This document shows positions 1 to 6,521 of a stretch of 8,372 nucleotides of DNA, piece after piece (position 1 is the stretch's first letter; each line of letters begins with the position of its first letter). The notes beneath the pieces are model-generated. The model made no database searches. It was not told the DNA's origin and worked only from the letters and a program-made list of their open reading frames with translations. The stretch covers positions 1 through 8,372 of the forward strand of contig DEPS01000016.1 of assembly GCA_002358875.1 (NCBI GenBank). Direction: 5' to 3'. The DNA is from Lachnospiraceae bacterium UBA3386. Its GTDB lineage: Bacteria > Bacillota > Clostridia > Lachnospirales > Lachnospiraceae. The position numbers and the translations under genes were made by a program.

Positions 1-79
1 TGCCGGGATCGGTTGTGCCGCCGGTGCCGGGATTGTCATTCCCGCCGGTGCCGGGATCGGTTGTGCCGCCGGTGCCGGG
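1..79 (-). repeat. 24-bp tandem repeat encoding PGTGG-type stalk, continuing past the window edge
   Basis: From residue 2026 the protein repeats 8-residue units: PGTGGTTD, PGTGGNDN, PGTGGTTD, then PG at the edge. On DNA the units are 56-79, 32-55 and 8-31. The first and third are identical, giving an A-B-A order and a possible 48-bp higher repeat. The number of further units is unknown. Pro/Gly/Thr repeats like this usually form wall-spanning stalks near a C-terminal anchor. Confidence 0.9.
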
Positions 80-3000
80 ATCCTCGCTTCCGCCGCCGGT
101 CGCGGGAATCGTCACATCCGCGATTTCTGTAACTCCATTCTCATCTTCAAAGTTCTTCCCGCAACGTGAGCAGTGGTAATGAGCGACATTGCCTGCTTCC
201 GTCGCCGTAGCATCCTTTCCGGCAACATAGGAAAGAATATGGGATGCGGGAATTGTGACATCGCTTTCATAAACCTGCTTTGTCCCTTCCGGATCCTCAA
301 ACAGCCTTCCGCACGTTCCACAGATGTAATGTTCTTTTACGCCATCGTGCGTGCAGTCTGCCTCTGTCCCATCCACCTTGGAGAGCTCGTGTACATGGGA
401 AATGACTCTGGCCTCCGCCTGCGTCTCGTTGCCATTTTCATCTCTGGCTGTCACGGTTACCGTGACATTGGAAGGTATACTGATTCGTTCCTGAATGACA
501 CCCTGGTATTCCTGATAAGCTCCATCAAGGCAGTCAGGATCCCATTCCGGATCAGCTTCAGTGATCTCGCGTTCTACATAAGAATCATTAAGTCCGCTGA
601 TCTCCCCCTTGGCCTGTCTTTTCTCCAAATCTTCATACCTGGCAGCATCATAGGGTTCCGTAGTAACAGCAATCCAGGAATAAACTCCTTCGCCCTGCCA
701 CACTTCCGGTTCCAGTGTATAGTTTTCATCTAAGCCATAAGAAGAATTCAGGTACTCGACAAAACCGTTAAAACCGTCTTCATCATAAATATGTTCTACG
801 CCGCTCTCATTATAAGAAATCATATGTTCCTTCAGCAAGCGGTATGGAGTCACAGTCTGCAGTTTTCCTGAGTAACTAAACCGACCGTCCTCACCGGTAA
901 GCTCCGGCAGATTAATGGGTTCCGAGCTGCCTAATTTTACGCTGACAGCTGTTTCGGCCTCCGTTGTGCCGCTTACTGTGTAGCTTCCCTCCTGATCCAT
1001 CATGAAGATGTCTTCGTCAAGAAGGAGCGACGGAGGAACCTCATCCATATTCACCAGCAAAAACGCAGTTGTTTTATCATTCGTGTTCTTGTTGACAGCC
1101 ACAATGTCATACATGGCAGTGCCTGAGAATCTTTCCAGGTCTGCCGTCAGCGTTCTACCGTCTGCCTTATGAATTTCAGGTGTCTCGCCTTCCCCGATTT
1201 CCCGTGAAACCGTGATTTCATAGTCTTCAGAGGGAGACGCTGAGACCTTGATCTTTTTCCTTTTCTCAGAGACCACTCCCTGATAGATGGCATTTTCATT
1301 CTGTGATACTGCCACATCATTCAGCTCTATGGTCAACTCCGCTTCCTTGTACTCCGTGATCTCCACTTTATCCGAGAACGCCTCAGCGCTATGGAGAGGA
1401 TACTGCATCGGATCGGAATCGCGGTCCACATAGCGGAAGGCGCTGACGCCGAGACTGTAGCCGCTGCCCGGAAGAAGGGCAGAAGAGATTTCTTCTTCCG
1501 TTGCGAATTCACCATTATAAGCAGGAGTTTTTCCGGAAACCGTTGGCGCAAGACGCACCGTAAAGGCCCGGTCTGTTCCATCATAGGAAACCGCCGCCTC
1601 GTTACTGACAGCGCCCTCCAATGTCTTTGAAGGTTTACCCTCCGCGTCGACCGTATCCTTTACTGTAAATTCGTAGCCGTAACCAGTGTCCTCTCCGTTC
1701 TGGTAAATTTTAACACTGTAGCCGTCCGCATTCCCTGCTTCGCTGAAGGTGCAGACAAGGGTCTCGTTCCCGTCTGCAGCGATCTGTACAGCTGCGGGAG
1801 CTGCAGGGGTATTCGAGTTGGTAAAATGGATCGTGTCATTGCTCTCCCAGCGGTCTAACGGAATTTCGCTGAACTCGTCGTCCGATACGGTTCCGTCTCC
1901 GTTTAAATCACCTCTCACGATTTTTACAAGGACAGTTGAGAGATAATAGTCACCTGTCTGGGCATATTCTCCGGATACCGGCACAGGTACCGTATACTCC
2001 ATGGAACCATCCGCTCCGGGAACGATCTGGACGGATCCGCCCACTGAGTAGTCACTCGAACCTTTCTCACTGCCCATCAGCACATTCAGTTCATATTCAG
2101 AGCCGGACATCAGATTCTTCGCCGATCCGGTTATCTGATAATCTCCCGTTCCCCCGGGCCGGGTCAGCTTTACAGCATCCTTATCAATCTTCTCATACAG
2201 ATCCGGATTGCTGGTATAAAGAGAGATGCCGTCCTCTTCTTCATTCAGCGCTGCAGCGGAATCGATCCTCCACTGCCTCTTTGTTTTGTCGAGCAAAAGA
2301 ACTGCGTAACTGACATTCCCTGTTGCATCATCAACCTTAACGATCGCGTTACCGTTATTGGCGTTCACGATCGCGTTTTCGCCATTGGCATTCACCCCGT
2401 CTGTCATTTCAATTTCTTTGACAGGGTTGTTGTCAACCTTTAGACCCTTCAGGAAGTCATCCTTCAGAACAGAAGTTCCGTCCGCAGGTTTGATTTCCAG
2501 AAGAATGGAATCGTCAGCAGTGATCACTGAACCTTCTTTGAGCGACACAGTCAGGGAAGAACCGCCCGCCGGCTCTCCGTCGTTTGCCTTTTCCGAAGAA
2601 TCCTTTTCTTCCGCGGGCAGCTCCTGCTGTGAATCCCGGGAAGGAAGTCCATCTGTATCTTCAGAATTTACCGCAGGATCCGCAGCGGAGGCATCCGCGT
2701 CTTCGTCTGCCTGCTGAGACTTCCCATCAGAGGCATCGGTCTCAGCACCATTTTCTTCAGAATCCTCGGAGATTTCTCCTTCGGCGCCTGCATCTTCCTG
2801 TGTGCTGTCACTGCTGTCTTCCGTGACGGCTTCCTCCCCGGATTCGTCTTCCGCCATCTCATCTTCTGCTGTCAGGTCATCATTTTCAATCGTTTCTCCC
2901 GGGATTGCTCCCTGAGGATCTGCTTCCTCGGAAGAAGCTTCCTCCCCGGTGAAGGTTTCTTCCGAAGGAGCTGTTTCAGCATCCTCTGAAGCGTCCGCCT

Positions 3001-6000
3001 CATCCTCTAAGATGTCTGCGCTGAGAGCCATGGCGGATGCACCCGCCTGTCCCGCTCCCGCTTTCAGCGGCTGTGCGGCGGTATCCTTGGATCCATCCGC
3101 CTTCGCTGACCTGCCCGCAGCTGAAGCGGCAGTGGAATCGTCCAGAAGCGGAAGGACCGCGATCTCATGCCTGACCAGGCCTTCATCAAAAACGGCGACG
3201 CCGACCTGTACTCCGTTCTCGTCATAGAGAGGAGCCGTCATCGCTCTGGTGGAGGAACTGTTCAGACTGGCCGTTTGACTGAAAGAGAAATCCCCTGGAT
3301 CGCCAACGTATACGCCGCCGCCGATCGTTCTGGGAGTGATATAATAAATGCGTGCAAAGAAGACGTCTATAACATCGCCCTTCCAGCATACACCGAGATA
3401 TCCGTTCAGGTTTTCATACGCATCACGAAAGATTTTTTCCCGGTCTGTCCCTGGTGAGTTCCAGTTATTAGGAATTTTTATTAAGGTATTTGCACCGAGT
3501 TCCATCATAACATCTGCGTTTGCCAGAGTCTTTCCGCCGCCGAGCTTGAAAAATTCAGGTATCTTTACAGCTGCTCCAACAGTTCCCGATGCAACACCTT
3601 TTATAAAAAGCTTTGTTTCATTTTTTTCGATGCTGTAACGGGTTCCTCCGAACACGTTCAGATCGAGCTTGCCATTTACGGTAAGGACGTTGCCCCAGTT
3701 CCGTCCTTTTTCATCCGTGCCGTCGTTATTGGCCGTATGCGGCGTATCAGGATTATCATCATCGCCGCCTTCACCAGAACTGCCGCTGCCTGAGCTGCCT
3801 GAGCCCTTCTTGCCGGCTTTGAGAATGTTGATCGTTGCGGAAACTCCTCCATTCAGGTTGATACCTGTATATTTCAGTTTATCAGGGCCTTCCTGCACCA
3901 TACCTTCATCGTAGAAATGTGCCTCCAGAGTATCTACGATCTCCAAACCATTTTTATCCGGAATCCACAGTCCTTTTCCCATGACCTGGATGCCGGTAAG
4001 TCCGATGGTCACGGTCATTTTTCCTTCAATGGTATGGAGCATTTTCGCGTAGACCGATCCGATCAGCTTGAGAGGAGGGATAGCGATATAATCCCCGTTC
4101 ATGGTCGTAGCCAGGTCTTTAAAGCCGAGGCCGCCTCCGGAAATCTCATAGACCGGTACCGGAGGGATGATGGGAATGCCGTACGCGTTCTGATCGAATT
4201 CTCCATAAAGTGTATTCGGAACGAGCGTACCGTCCGGCATCCTTACAAGTTCCAGTTCCGCGGCGAACGAGAAGATATCAAACGCGTCCACGCTCACGTC
4301 AAAATGATAATAGGGCGTAAAGGTGTCAACCTTGCCTTTCGCCTTTTCGATCCCGAGACCGAACAGATTTACGTCCTCGATATCAAGAGATGCCTCCAGG
4401 CCGTTGATCTTAAACTTGCCCTCCTCATTATTGCCGTATGAAAGCCTGGCAAGGTCGAATTTCGCGCTGTCAAAAATGGTGGCGAAATGAATATTTCCGG
4501 AGAAAACGATATTTCCTTCCACATCCAGGGCCGTTTTATTCATAACGGTTGTGGCATAGGGGATATCAACCAGAACCATCGCCGCATTATTTGCCGGTGT
4601 AAAAGCAATTTCCAGCTTCTTATCGGTTTTATTATAGGAGAAGACAGGCTTTTGCGAATCGTTGTCTGTCTTCGGCTTATAAAAGCAGAAGGCGGGATTG
4701 CTGAAGCTCAGCCCTTTGTGGTCGATCGTCCCATCGGGCTTTAAGTGGAAATAACCGCCATTTTTGGTATCAAAATTTGCAGAGACTGTCTTTGAAAGAT
4801 GCACAGAACCTGCAAAAAAATCATAATAGCCATATACGTATCTGAAAGTACCGCTGAACACCGCTGCCGCATCGGAAGGGGCGTTTTCATTTGCCTTCAG
4901 TTCTTTGACGGAGAAGCCGGTCTGTTTTTTTGCATCAGGAATGACCGCGAGCTTGGCTGCGTTCGTCGCGATCTGCTCATATTCAGAATCAATCTGCAGA
5001 CCTGACTCGCCCAGAGGGACGACAGTCTCGTTCTCCGCATACAGGTTTCTAAAGCCCCAGGCCTGGGCCGTATAGCCAAGGGATTCAAATTCTCCGAGAG
5101 CAAAATCGGATCGTCCCTGGACAGACTTTGTGATCAGGATGTCATGATCAGGCCCCGCTTCGTTTGGAAGGGCCGGGTCATAGGACACGGTCCCCGCTCC
5201 GGGACGCATTCCGTCCATCTCCTCATCAGCATCCGGGAAATACTTAAAATCTATTTCTCTTGACAGAGGATCATAGTACTGACCTAAAATAATAAAAGGG
5301 TTTGCTTCCTCATAACTGAGCGTTCCGGCGTCACAAAAATACGTGTCGTCATCTATAAACATACCTGTCTCTTGGAGCCCCACGGACAGATCCATCAGAT
5401 TCGCCACCTGACCATTATCATCATGAATGCCGGAGGAATAGGATGCGAATAATTTTTTCCCTGTTTTCTCGCCTTCATGGCCATAAAAGGGCATTCTGTG
5501 ATTAATGACATTCAGGCTGCCCTCTGCATGATGCCTTATGCTGTTGGTCGAAAAACGTGCATGGGCATAGACCATCCAGGTTTTTCCGTGCCCGTCCTGC
5601 AGATTCTCATATTTATCTTTATAATCAGCATAGTATACAGGGAGGGAGTAGGATCCACGGGTCATACCGTTTGTAGCTTCCACGAGAATGAAGTTGACGC
5701 GGCATGTAATCGTAATGTTAGAATTATAATCGAAAACATAGTTGAGGATCAGGTGCTGTTTTCCCTGATCATACGTCACCGTTTCCGCAGTGACGGATTT
5801 CGGAGTCAGAACTCTTTCTGGTTTACCGTCAAATTGCACTACGAACTGCAGCTCCTGATAGATGGAATTGTTGATCGAAGTCTGGAGCGTTCCGCTGTAA
5901 TACTTTGTCGGAACAGTCCGAAAACGGGTACCTTTCGAGGCACCGGTATCGATCTCCATCGTTATATAATCGTTTTTGAGCTGGATGACTCCGCTCTGGC

Positions 6001-6154
6001 CCGGAGCGTTTACCACCTGGGCGGGGTCGTAATCCTCCTTGTCTTTCACCGGGCCGACCCATGCGAAAGTCTCCGTCGGTAGAATTCCGATGCACAGGAT
6101 GAATGACAACAACATTGCCAGCCATCGTTTTAAGTACCGACTTTTTGAATTCAT
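1..6154 (-). CDS. Giant secreted modular surface protein (2051 codons seen; C-terminus outside the window)
   Basis: I do not recognise the family by name. Codon-by-codon reading shows no stop from ATG 6154 to the left edge, and the repeats at that edge are in the same frame. Order of parts: signal peptide (1-31); unrecognised, probably beta-rich region (32-783); Ser/Gly/Asp linker (784-817); second unrecognised region (818-1046); acidic linker (1047-1192); Ig/Fn3-like region with an EF-hand-type loop (1193-1919); two CxxC modules (1922 to about 2017); Pro-Gly-Thr repeat (2026 onward). This layout is typical of very large exported proteins of gut Clostridia, with display or binding domains on long stalks. 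The role is inferred to be surface adhesion or binding; no catalytic motif was seen. A sortase signal or other wall anchor would lie beyond the window. Its own promoter and the hairpin after polC suggest it is transcribed separately from polC. Confidence 0.93.
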   Translation of the reverse strand, partial: MNSKSRYLKRWLAMLLSFILCIGILPTETFAWVGPVKDKEDYDPAQVVNAPGQSGVIQLKNDYITMEIDTGASKGTRFRTVPTKYYSGTLQTSINNSIYQELQFVVQFDGKPERVLTPKSVTAETVTYDQGKQHLILNYVFDYNSNITITCRVNFILVEATNGMTRGSYSLPVYYADYKDKYENLQDGHGKTWMVYAHARFSTNSIRHHAEGSLNVINHRMPFYGHEGEKTGKKLFASYSSGIHDDNGQVANLMDLSVGLQETGMFIDDDTYFCDAGTLSYEEANPFIILGQYYDPLSREIDFKYFPDADEEMDGMRPGAGTVSYDPALPNEAGPDHDILITKSVQGRSDFALGEFESLGYTAQAWGFRNLYAENETVVPLGESGLQIDSEYEQIATNAAKLAVIPDAKKQTGFSVKELKANENAPSDAAAVFSGTFRYVYGYYDFFAGSVHLSKTVSANFDTKNGGYFHLKPDGTIDHKGLSFSNPAFCFYKPKTDNDSQKPVFSYNKTDKKLEIAFTPANNAAMVLVDIPYATTVMNKTALDVEGNIVFSGNIHFATIFDSAKFDLARLSYGNNEEGKFKINGLEASLDIEDVNLFGLGIEKAKGKVDTFTPYYHFDVSVDAFDIFSFAAELELVRMPDGTLVPNTLYGEFDQNAYGIPIIPPVPVYEISGGGLGFKDLATTMNGDYIAIPPLKLIGSVYAKMLHTIEGKMTVTIGLTGIQVMGKGLWIPDKNGLEIVDTLEAHFYDEGMVQEGPDKLKYTGINLNGGVSATINILKAGKKGSGSSGSGSSGEGGDDDNPDTPHTANNDGTDEKGRNWGNVLTVNGKLDLNVFGGTRYSIEKNETKLFIKGVASGTVGAAVKIPEFFKLGGGKTLANADVMMELGANTLIKIPNNWNSPGTDREKIFRDAYENLNGYLGVCWKGDVIDVFFARIYYITPRTIGGGVYVGDPGDFSFSQTASLNSSSTRAMTAPLYDENGVQVGVAVFDEGLVRHEIAVLPLLDDSTAASAAGRSAKADGSKDTAAQPLKAGAGQAGASAMALSADILEDEADASEDAETAPSEETFTGEEASSEEADPQGAIPGETIENDDLTAEDEMAEDESGEEAVTEDSSDSTQEDAGAEGEISEDSEENGAETDASDGKSQQADEDADASAADPAVNSEDTDGLPSRDSQQELPAEEKDSSEKANDGEPAGGSSLTVSLKEGSVITADDSILLEIKPADGTSVLKDDFLKGLKVDNNPVKEIEMTDGVNANGENAIVNANNGNAIVKVDDATGNVSYAVLLLDKTKRQWRIDSAAALNEEEDGISLYTSNPDLYEKIDKDAVKLTRPGGTGDYQITGSAKNLMSGSEYELNVLMGSEKGSSDYSVGGSVQIVPGADGSMEYTVPVPVSGEYAQTGDYYLSTVLVKIVRGDLNGDGTVSDDEFSEIPLDRWESNDTIHFTNSNTPAAPAAVQIAADGNETLVCTFSEAGNADGYSVKIYQNGEDTGYGYEFTVKDTVDAEGKPSKTLEGAVSNEAAVSYDGTDRAFTVRLAPTVSGKTPAYNGEFATEEEISSALLPGSGYSLGVSAFRYVDRDSDPMQYPLHSAEAFSDKVEITEYKEAELTIELNDVAVSQNENAIYQGVVSEKRKKIKVSASPSEDYEITVSREIGEGETPEIHKADGRTLTADLERFSGTAMYDIVAVNKNTNDKTTAFLLVNMDEVPPSLLLDEDIFMMDQEGSYTVSGTTEAETAVSVKLGSSEPINLPELTGEDGRFSYSGKLQTVTPYRLLKEHMISYNESGVEHIYDEDGFNGFVEYLNSSYGLDENYTLEPEVWQGEGVYSWIAVTTEPYDAARYEDLEKRQAKGEISGLNDSYVEREITEADPEWDPDCLDGAYQEYQGVIQERISIPSNVTVTVTARDENGNETQAEARVISHVHELSKVDGTEADCTHDGVKEHYICGTCGRLFEDPEGTKQVYESDVTIPASHILSYVAGKDATATEAGNVAHYHCSRCGKNFEDENGVTEIADVTIPATGGGSEDPGTGGTTDPGTGGNDNPGTGGTTDPG
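98..391 (-). repeat. Two tandem 50-residue CxxC modules
   Basis: Module 1 starts at His1922 (HELSKVDGTEADCTHDGVKE) and module 2 at His1972 (HILSYVAGKDATATEAGNVA). They align without gaps: H0, V5, G16, H20, Y21, C23, C26, G27, F-E-D, and an ending V-T-I-P-A. The CxxC pairs are Cys1945/1948 and Cys1995/1998. Module 1 also has Cys1934, while module 2 has Ala at that place. Such modules are common at the C-terminal side of Lachnospiraceae surface proteins. A metal or disulfide role is likely but not shown. Confidence 0.85.
1874..1909 (-). other. EF-hand/dockerin-type calcium loop (residues 1416-1427)
   Basis: The 12 residues DLNGDGTVSDDE fit the canonical loop: Asp at 1, Asn at 3, Asp at 5, Gly at 6, Val at 8 and Glu at 12. 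A calcium ion would be held by the side chains at 1, 3, 5 and 12. Only one loop is seen, so a full dockerin (two loops) is not supported. It lies between Ig/Fn3-like modules, where calcium could stiffen the joint. Confidence 0.8.
2339..2392 (-). repeat. Two-copy 27-bp tandem repeat (NAN-x-x-NAIV)
   Basis: Residues 1255-1263 read NANGENAIV and 1264-1272 read NANNGNAIV. At DNA level the plus strand shows two 27-bp units at 2340-2366 and 2367-2393. They share the first 11 bases and the ATTGGC core and differ at only a few positions. It is an in-frame duplication inside the Ig-like region and probably a recent local event. Confidence 0.85.
2579..3016 (-). other. Highly acidic linker (residues 1047-1192)
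   Basis: By my count about 56 of 146 residues are Asp or Glu and only four are Lys or Arg. The rest is mostly Ser, Ala, Gly and Thr. Short clusters such as EEASSEEADP and AEDEMAEDESGEEA recur without a fixed period. This should be disordered and extended, carrying the head away from the wall. Calcium binding by charge is possible but unproven. Confidence 0.85.
3704..3805 (-). other. Ser/Gly/Asp flexible linker (residues 784-817)
   Basis: The sequence begins GSGSSGSGSSGEGGDDDN and runs to about DEKG. It is low in complexity, has no hydrophobic core and divides two beta-rich regions. It is probably an unstructured hinge. The DNA is a run of GCC/GCT/TGA-type codon complements, a mild simple-sequence tract. 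Confidence 0.75.
3806..6061 (-). other. Unrecognised N-terminal ectodomain region (residues 32-783)
   Basis: About 750 residues match no family I can name. It opens with GVIQLKNDYITMEIDTGASK and keeps alternating polar and hydrophobic residues, which suggests mostly beta structure. Aromatic residues are frequent, as in the stretches around VYYADYKDKYENL and FRYVYGYYDFF. Residues from about 560 to 783 are Gly-rich with repeated short strands and a Pro cluster (GIPIIPPVPVYE). Cys is rare. There are no transmembrane helices and no clear enzyme motif. It may be the functional head, but this is inference. Confidence 0.5.
6062..6154 (-). other. Sec signal peptide of the giant surface protein
   Basis: Residues 1-31 have a basic start (MNSKSRYLKR), a hydrophobic core (WLAMLLSFILCIGIL) and a polar end (PTETFA) before WVGP. 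Cleavage is most likely after Ala31. The Cys at 21 is preceded by FIL rather than a lipobox, so this looks like a signal peptidase I substrate and not a lipoprotein. Confidence 0.88.
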
Positions 6155-6158
6155 AGCA

Positions 6159-6165
6159 TCCTCCC
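6159..6165 (-). promoter_or_regulatory. Ribosome binding site fixing the surface-protein start
   Basis: GGGAGGA on the minus strand holds GGAGG at 6164-6160, five nt before ATG 6154-6152. This is near-ideal spacing. It selects that ATG over an out-of-frame ATG at 6167, which overlaps the binding site itself. Confidence 0.88.
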
Positions 6166-6216
6166 ATAAAAAAGAAAATAATGGAAAAAGGTACAGAAAA
6201 AGTTAACAGAAAATAA

Positions 6217-6247
6217 ATTATAGTGATCCGTGTAACCGGCATGACAA
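6217..6247 (-). promoter_or_regulatory. Candidate promoter P2, downstream of P1
   Basis: The minus strand has a second perfect TATAAT at 6222-6217. TTGTCA at 6247-6242 matches the -35 consensus at five of six positions. The 19-nt spacer is long for a housekeeping sigma factor, and there is no extended -10. If used, the leader would be about 55 nt. P1 is the stronger candidate, though both could work in tandem. Confidence 0.4.
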
Positions 6248-6269
6248 AAGTTTTGCTGATTACCAGACC

Positions 6270-6298
6270 ATTATAGCATTAAAATTAACTCTTTTTCA
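6270..6298 (-). promoter_or_regulatory. Candidate promoter P1 with a perfect extended -10 box
   Basis: The minus strand reads TGCTATAAT at 6278-6270, a consensus extended -10 element. A 17-nt spacer would place a weak -35, TGAAAA, at 6298-6293 (3 of 6 consensus positions). Extended -10 promoters often tolerate a poor -35. Transcription would start near 6263, giving a leader of about 109 nt before the surface-protein ATG. Confidence 0.62.
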
Positions 6299-6464
6299 CA
6301 ATTTGTTTATTGAATTTCTGATAATTTTTATCTGAAAGGACTAAAGATATGAAAAATTGATTTATTTACAGAGGAAGCTTTGGCGGGTCAGAAGAAGTGC
6401 AGGTGCCCGCGGGGGGATTTCCCTTGAAAGGAAAAGCTTCACGCGGGGCGGCAGGTATGCATTT

Positions 6465-6509
6465 CCTTTCAGATTCCTGTCCGCAGGGGGCGGACAGGAA
6501 TCTGAAAGG
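6465..6509 (-). terminator. 20-bp perfect hairpin just after polC; terminator-like but without a U tract
   Basis: Positions 6465-6484 and 6490-6509 are perfect inverted repeats (20 of 20 pairs) around a 5-nt loop, 12 nt past the polC stop. Position and strength fit the 3' end of the polC transcript. However, the minus-strand right arm is followed by AAATGCATACC, with no run of U, so it is not a standard intrinsic terminator. It may block 3' exonucleases, act with Rho, or be a palindromic repeat element. The plus-strand reading has no U tract either. Confidence 0.5.
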
Positions 6510-6521
6510 GTCCATAAGATG

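Larger units (their letters stand above)
398..2566 (-). other. Ig/Fn3-like stalk region (residues about 1197-1919)
   Basis: Several beta-sandwich modules can be suggested. One opens at 1197 (SLTVSLKEGSVITADD). A fibronectin III-like one starts at 1449 (TPAAPAAVQI, then NADGYSVKIYQNG). A bacterial Ig-like one starts near 1706 (VPPSLLLDED, then GSYTVSGTTEAETAVSVKL) and seems to end with VTVTVTARDENGNETQ. Module borders are estimates by eye. Such modules normally act as spacers or ligand-binding units on bacterial surfaces. Confidence 0.55.
6155..6521. other. Intergenic region between polC and the surface-protein gene
   Basis: This 367-bp gap has two different halves. The polC-proximal part (about 6370-6521) is GC-rich and holds the 20-bp hairpin plus a second inverted pair: 6425-6434 with 6462-6471, 10 bp. 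The part from about 6155 to 6365 is AT-rich and holds two candidate promoters and the ribosome binding site. The 10-mer ATCTGAAAGG occurs at 6330-6339 and 6500-6509, with its inverse at 6465-6474. I see no credible small gene or tRNA here. Confidence 0.7.

Noticed and set aside
1..79. Possible CRISPR array at the left edge
   Set aside because: The 24-bp units are directly adjacent without spacers, GC-rich and in frame with the surface protein, so they are coding repeats.
173..733. Plus-strand open frame of 186 codons opposite the surface gene
   Set aside because: It lies in the same codon register as the minus-strand gene, which is uninterrupted and has clear CxxC repeats here. It is a shadow frame.
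1874..1909. Dockerin domain, hence a cellulosome component
   Set aside because: Only one calcium loop is present. A dockerin needs two such loops about 20 residues apart, and the flanks look like Ig/Fn3 sequence.
2358..2826. Ser/Pro-rich plus-strand frames opposite the acidic linker
   Set aside because: Asp/Glu/Ser codons read in reverse give Ser/Phe/Leu/Pro-rich frames. This is a composition artefact of the low-complexity region.
3917..4441. Plus-strand open frame of 174 codons
   Set aside because: Antisense shadow of the continuous minus-strand frame, with no start context and no recognisable protein.
5829..6242. Minus-strand frame using ATG 6167 or an upstream start, overlapping the surface-gene start
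   Set aside because: ATG 6167 sits inside the ribosome binding site of the real gene. Its product lacks a signal peptide or any recognisable feature, while the +1 frame gives a textbook signal peptide.
6312..6340. AT-rich inverted repeat around 6315-6338 as a terminator
   Set aside because: The roughly 10-bp stem has a mismatch, is nearly all A/T and is not followed by a T run on the minus strand. It is too weak to call.
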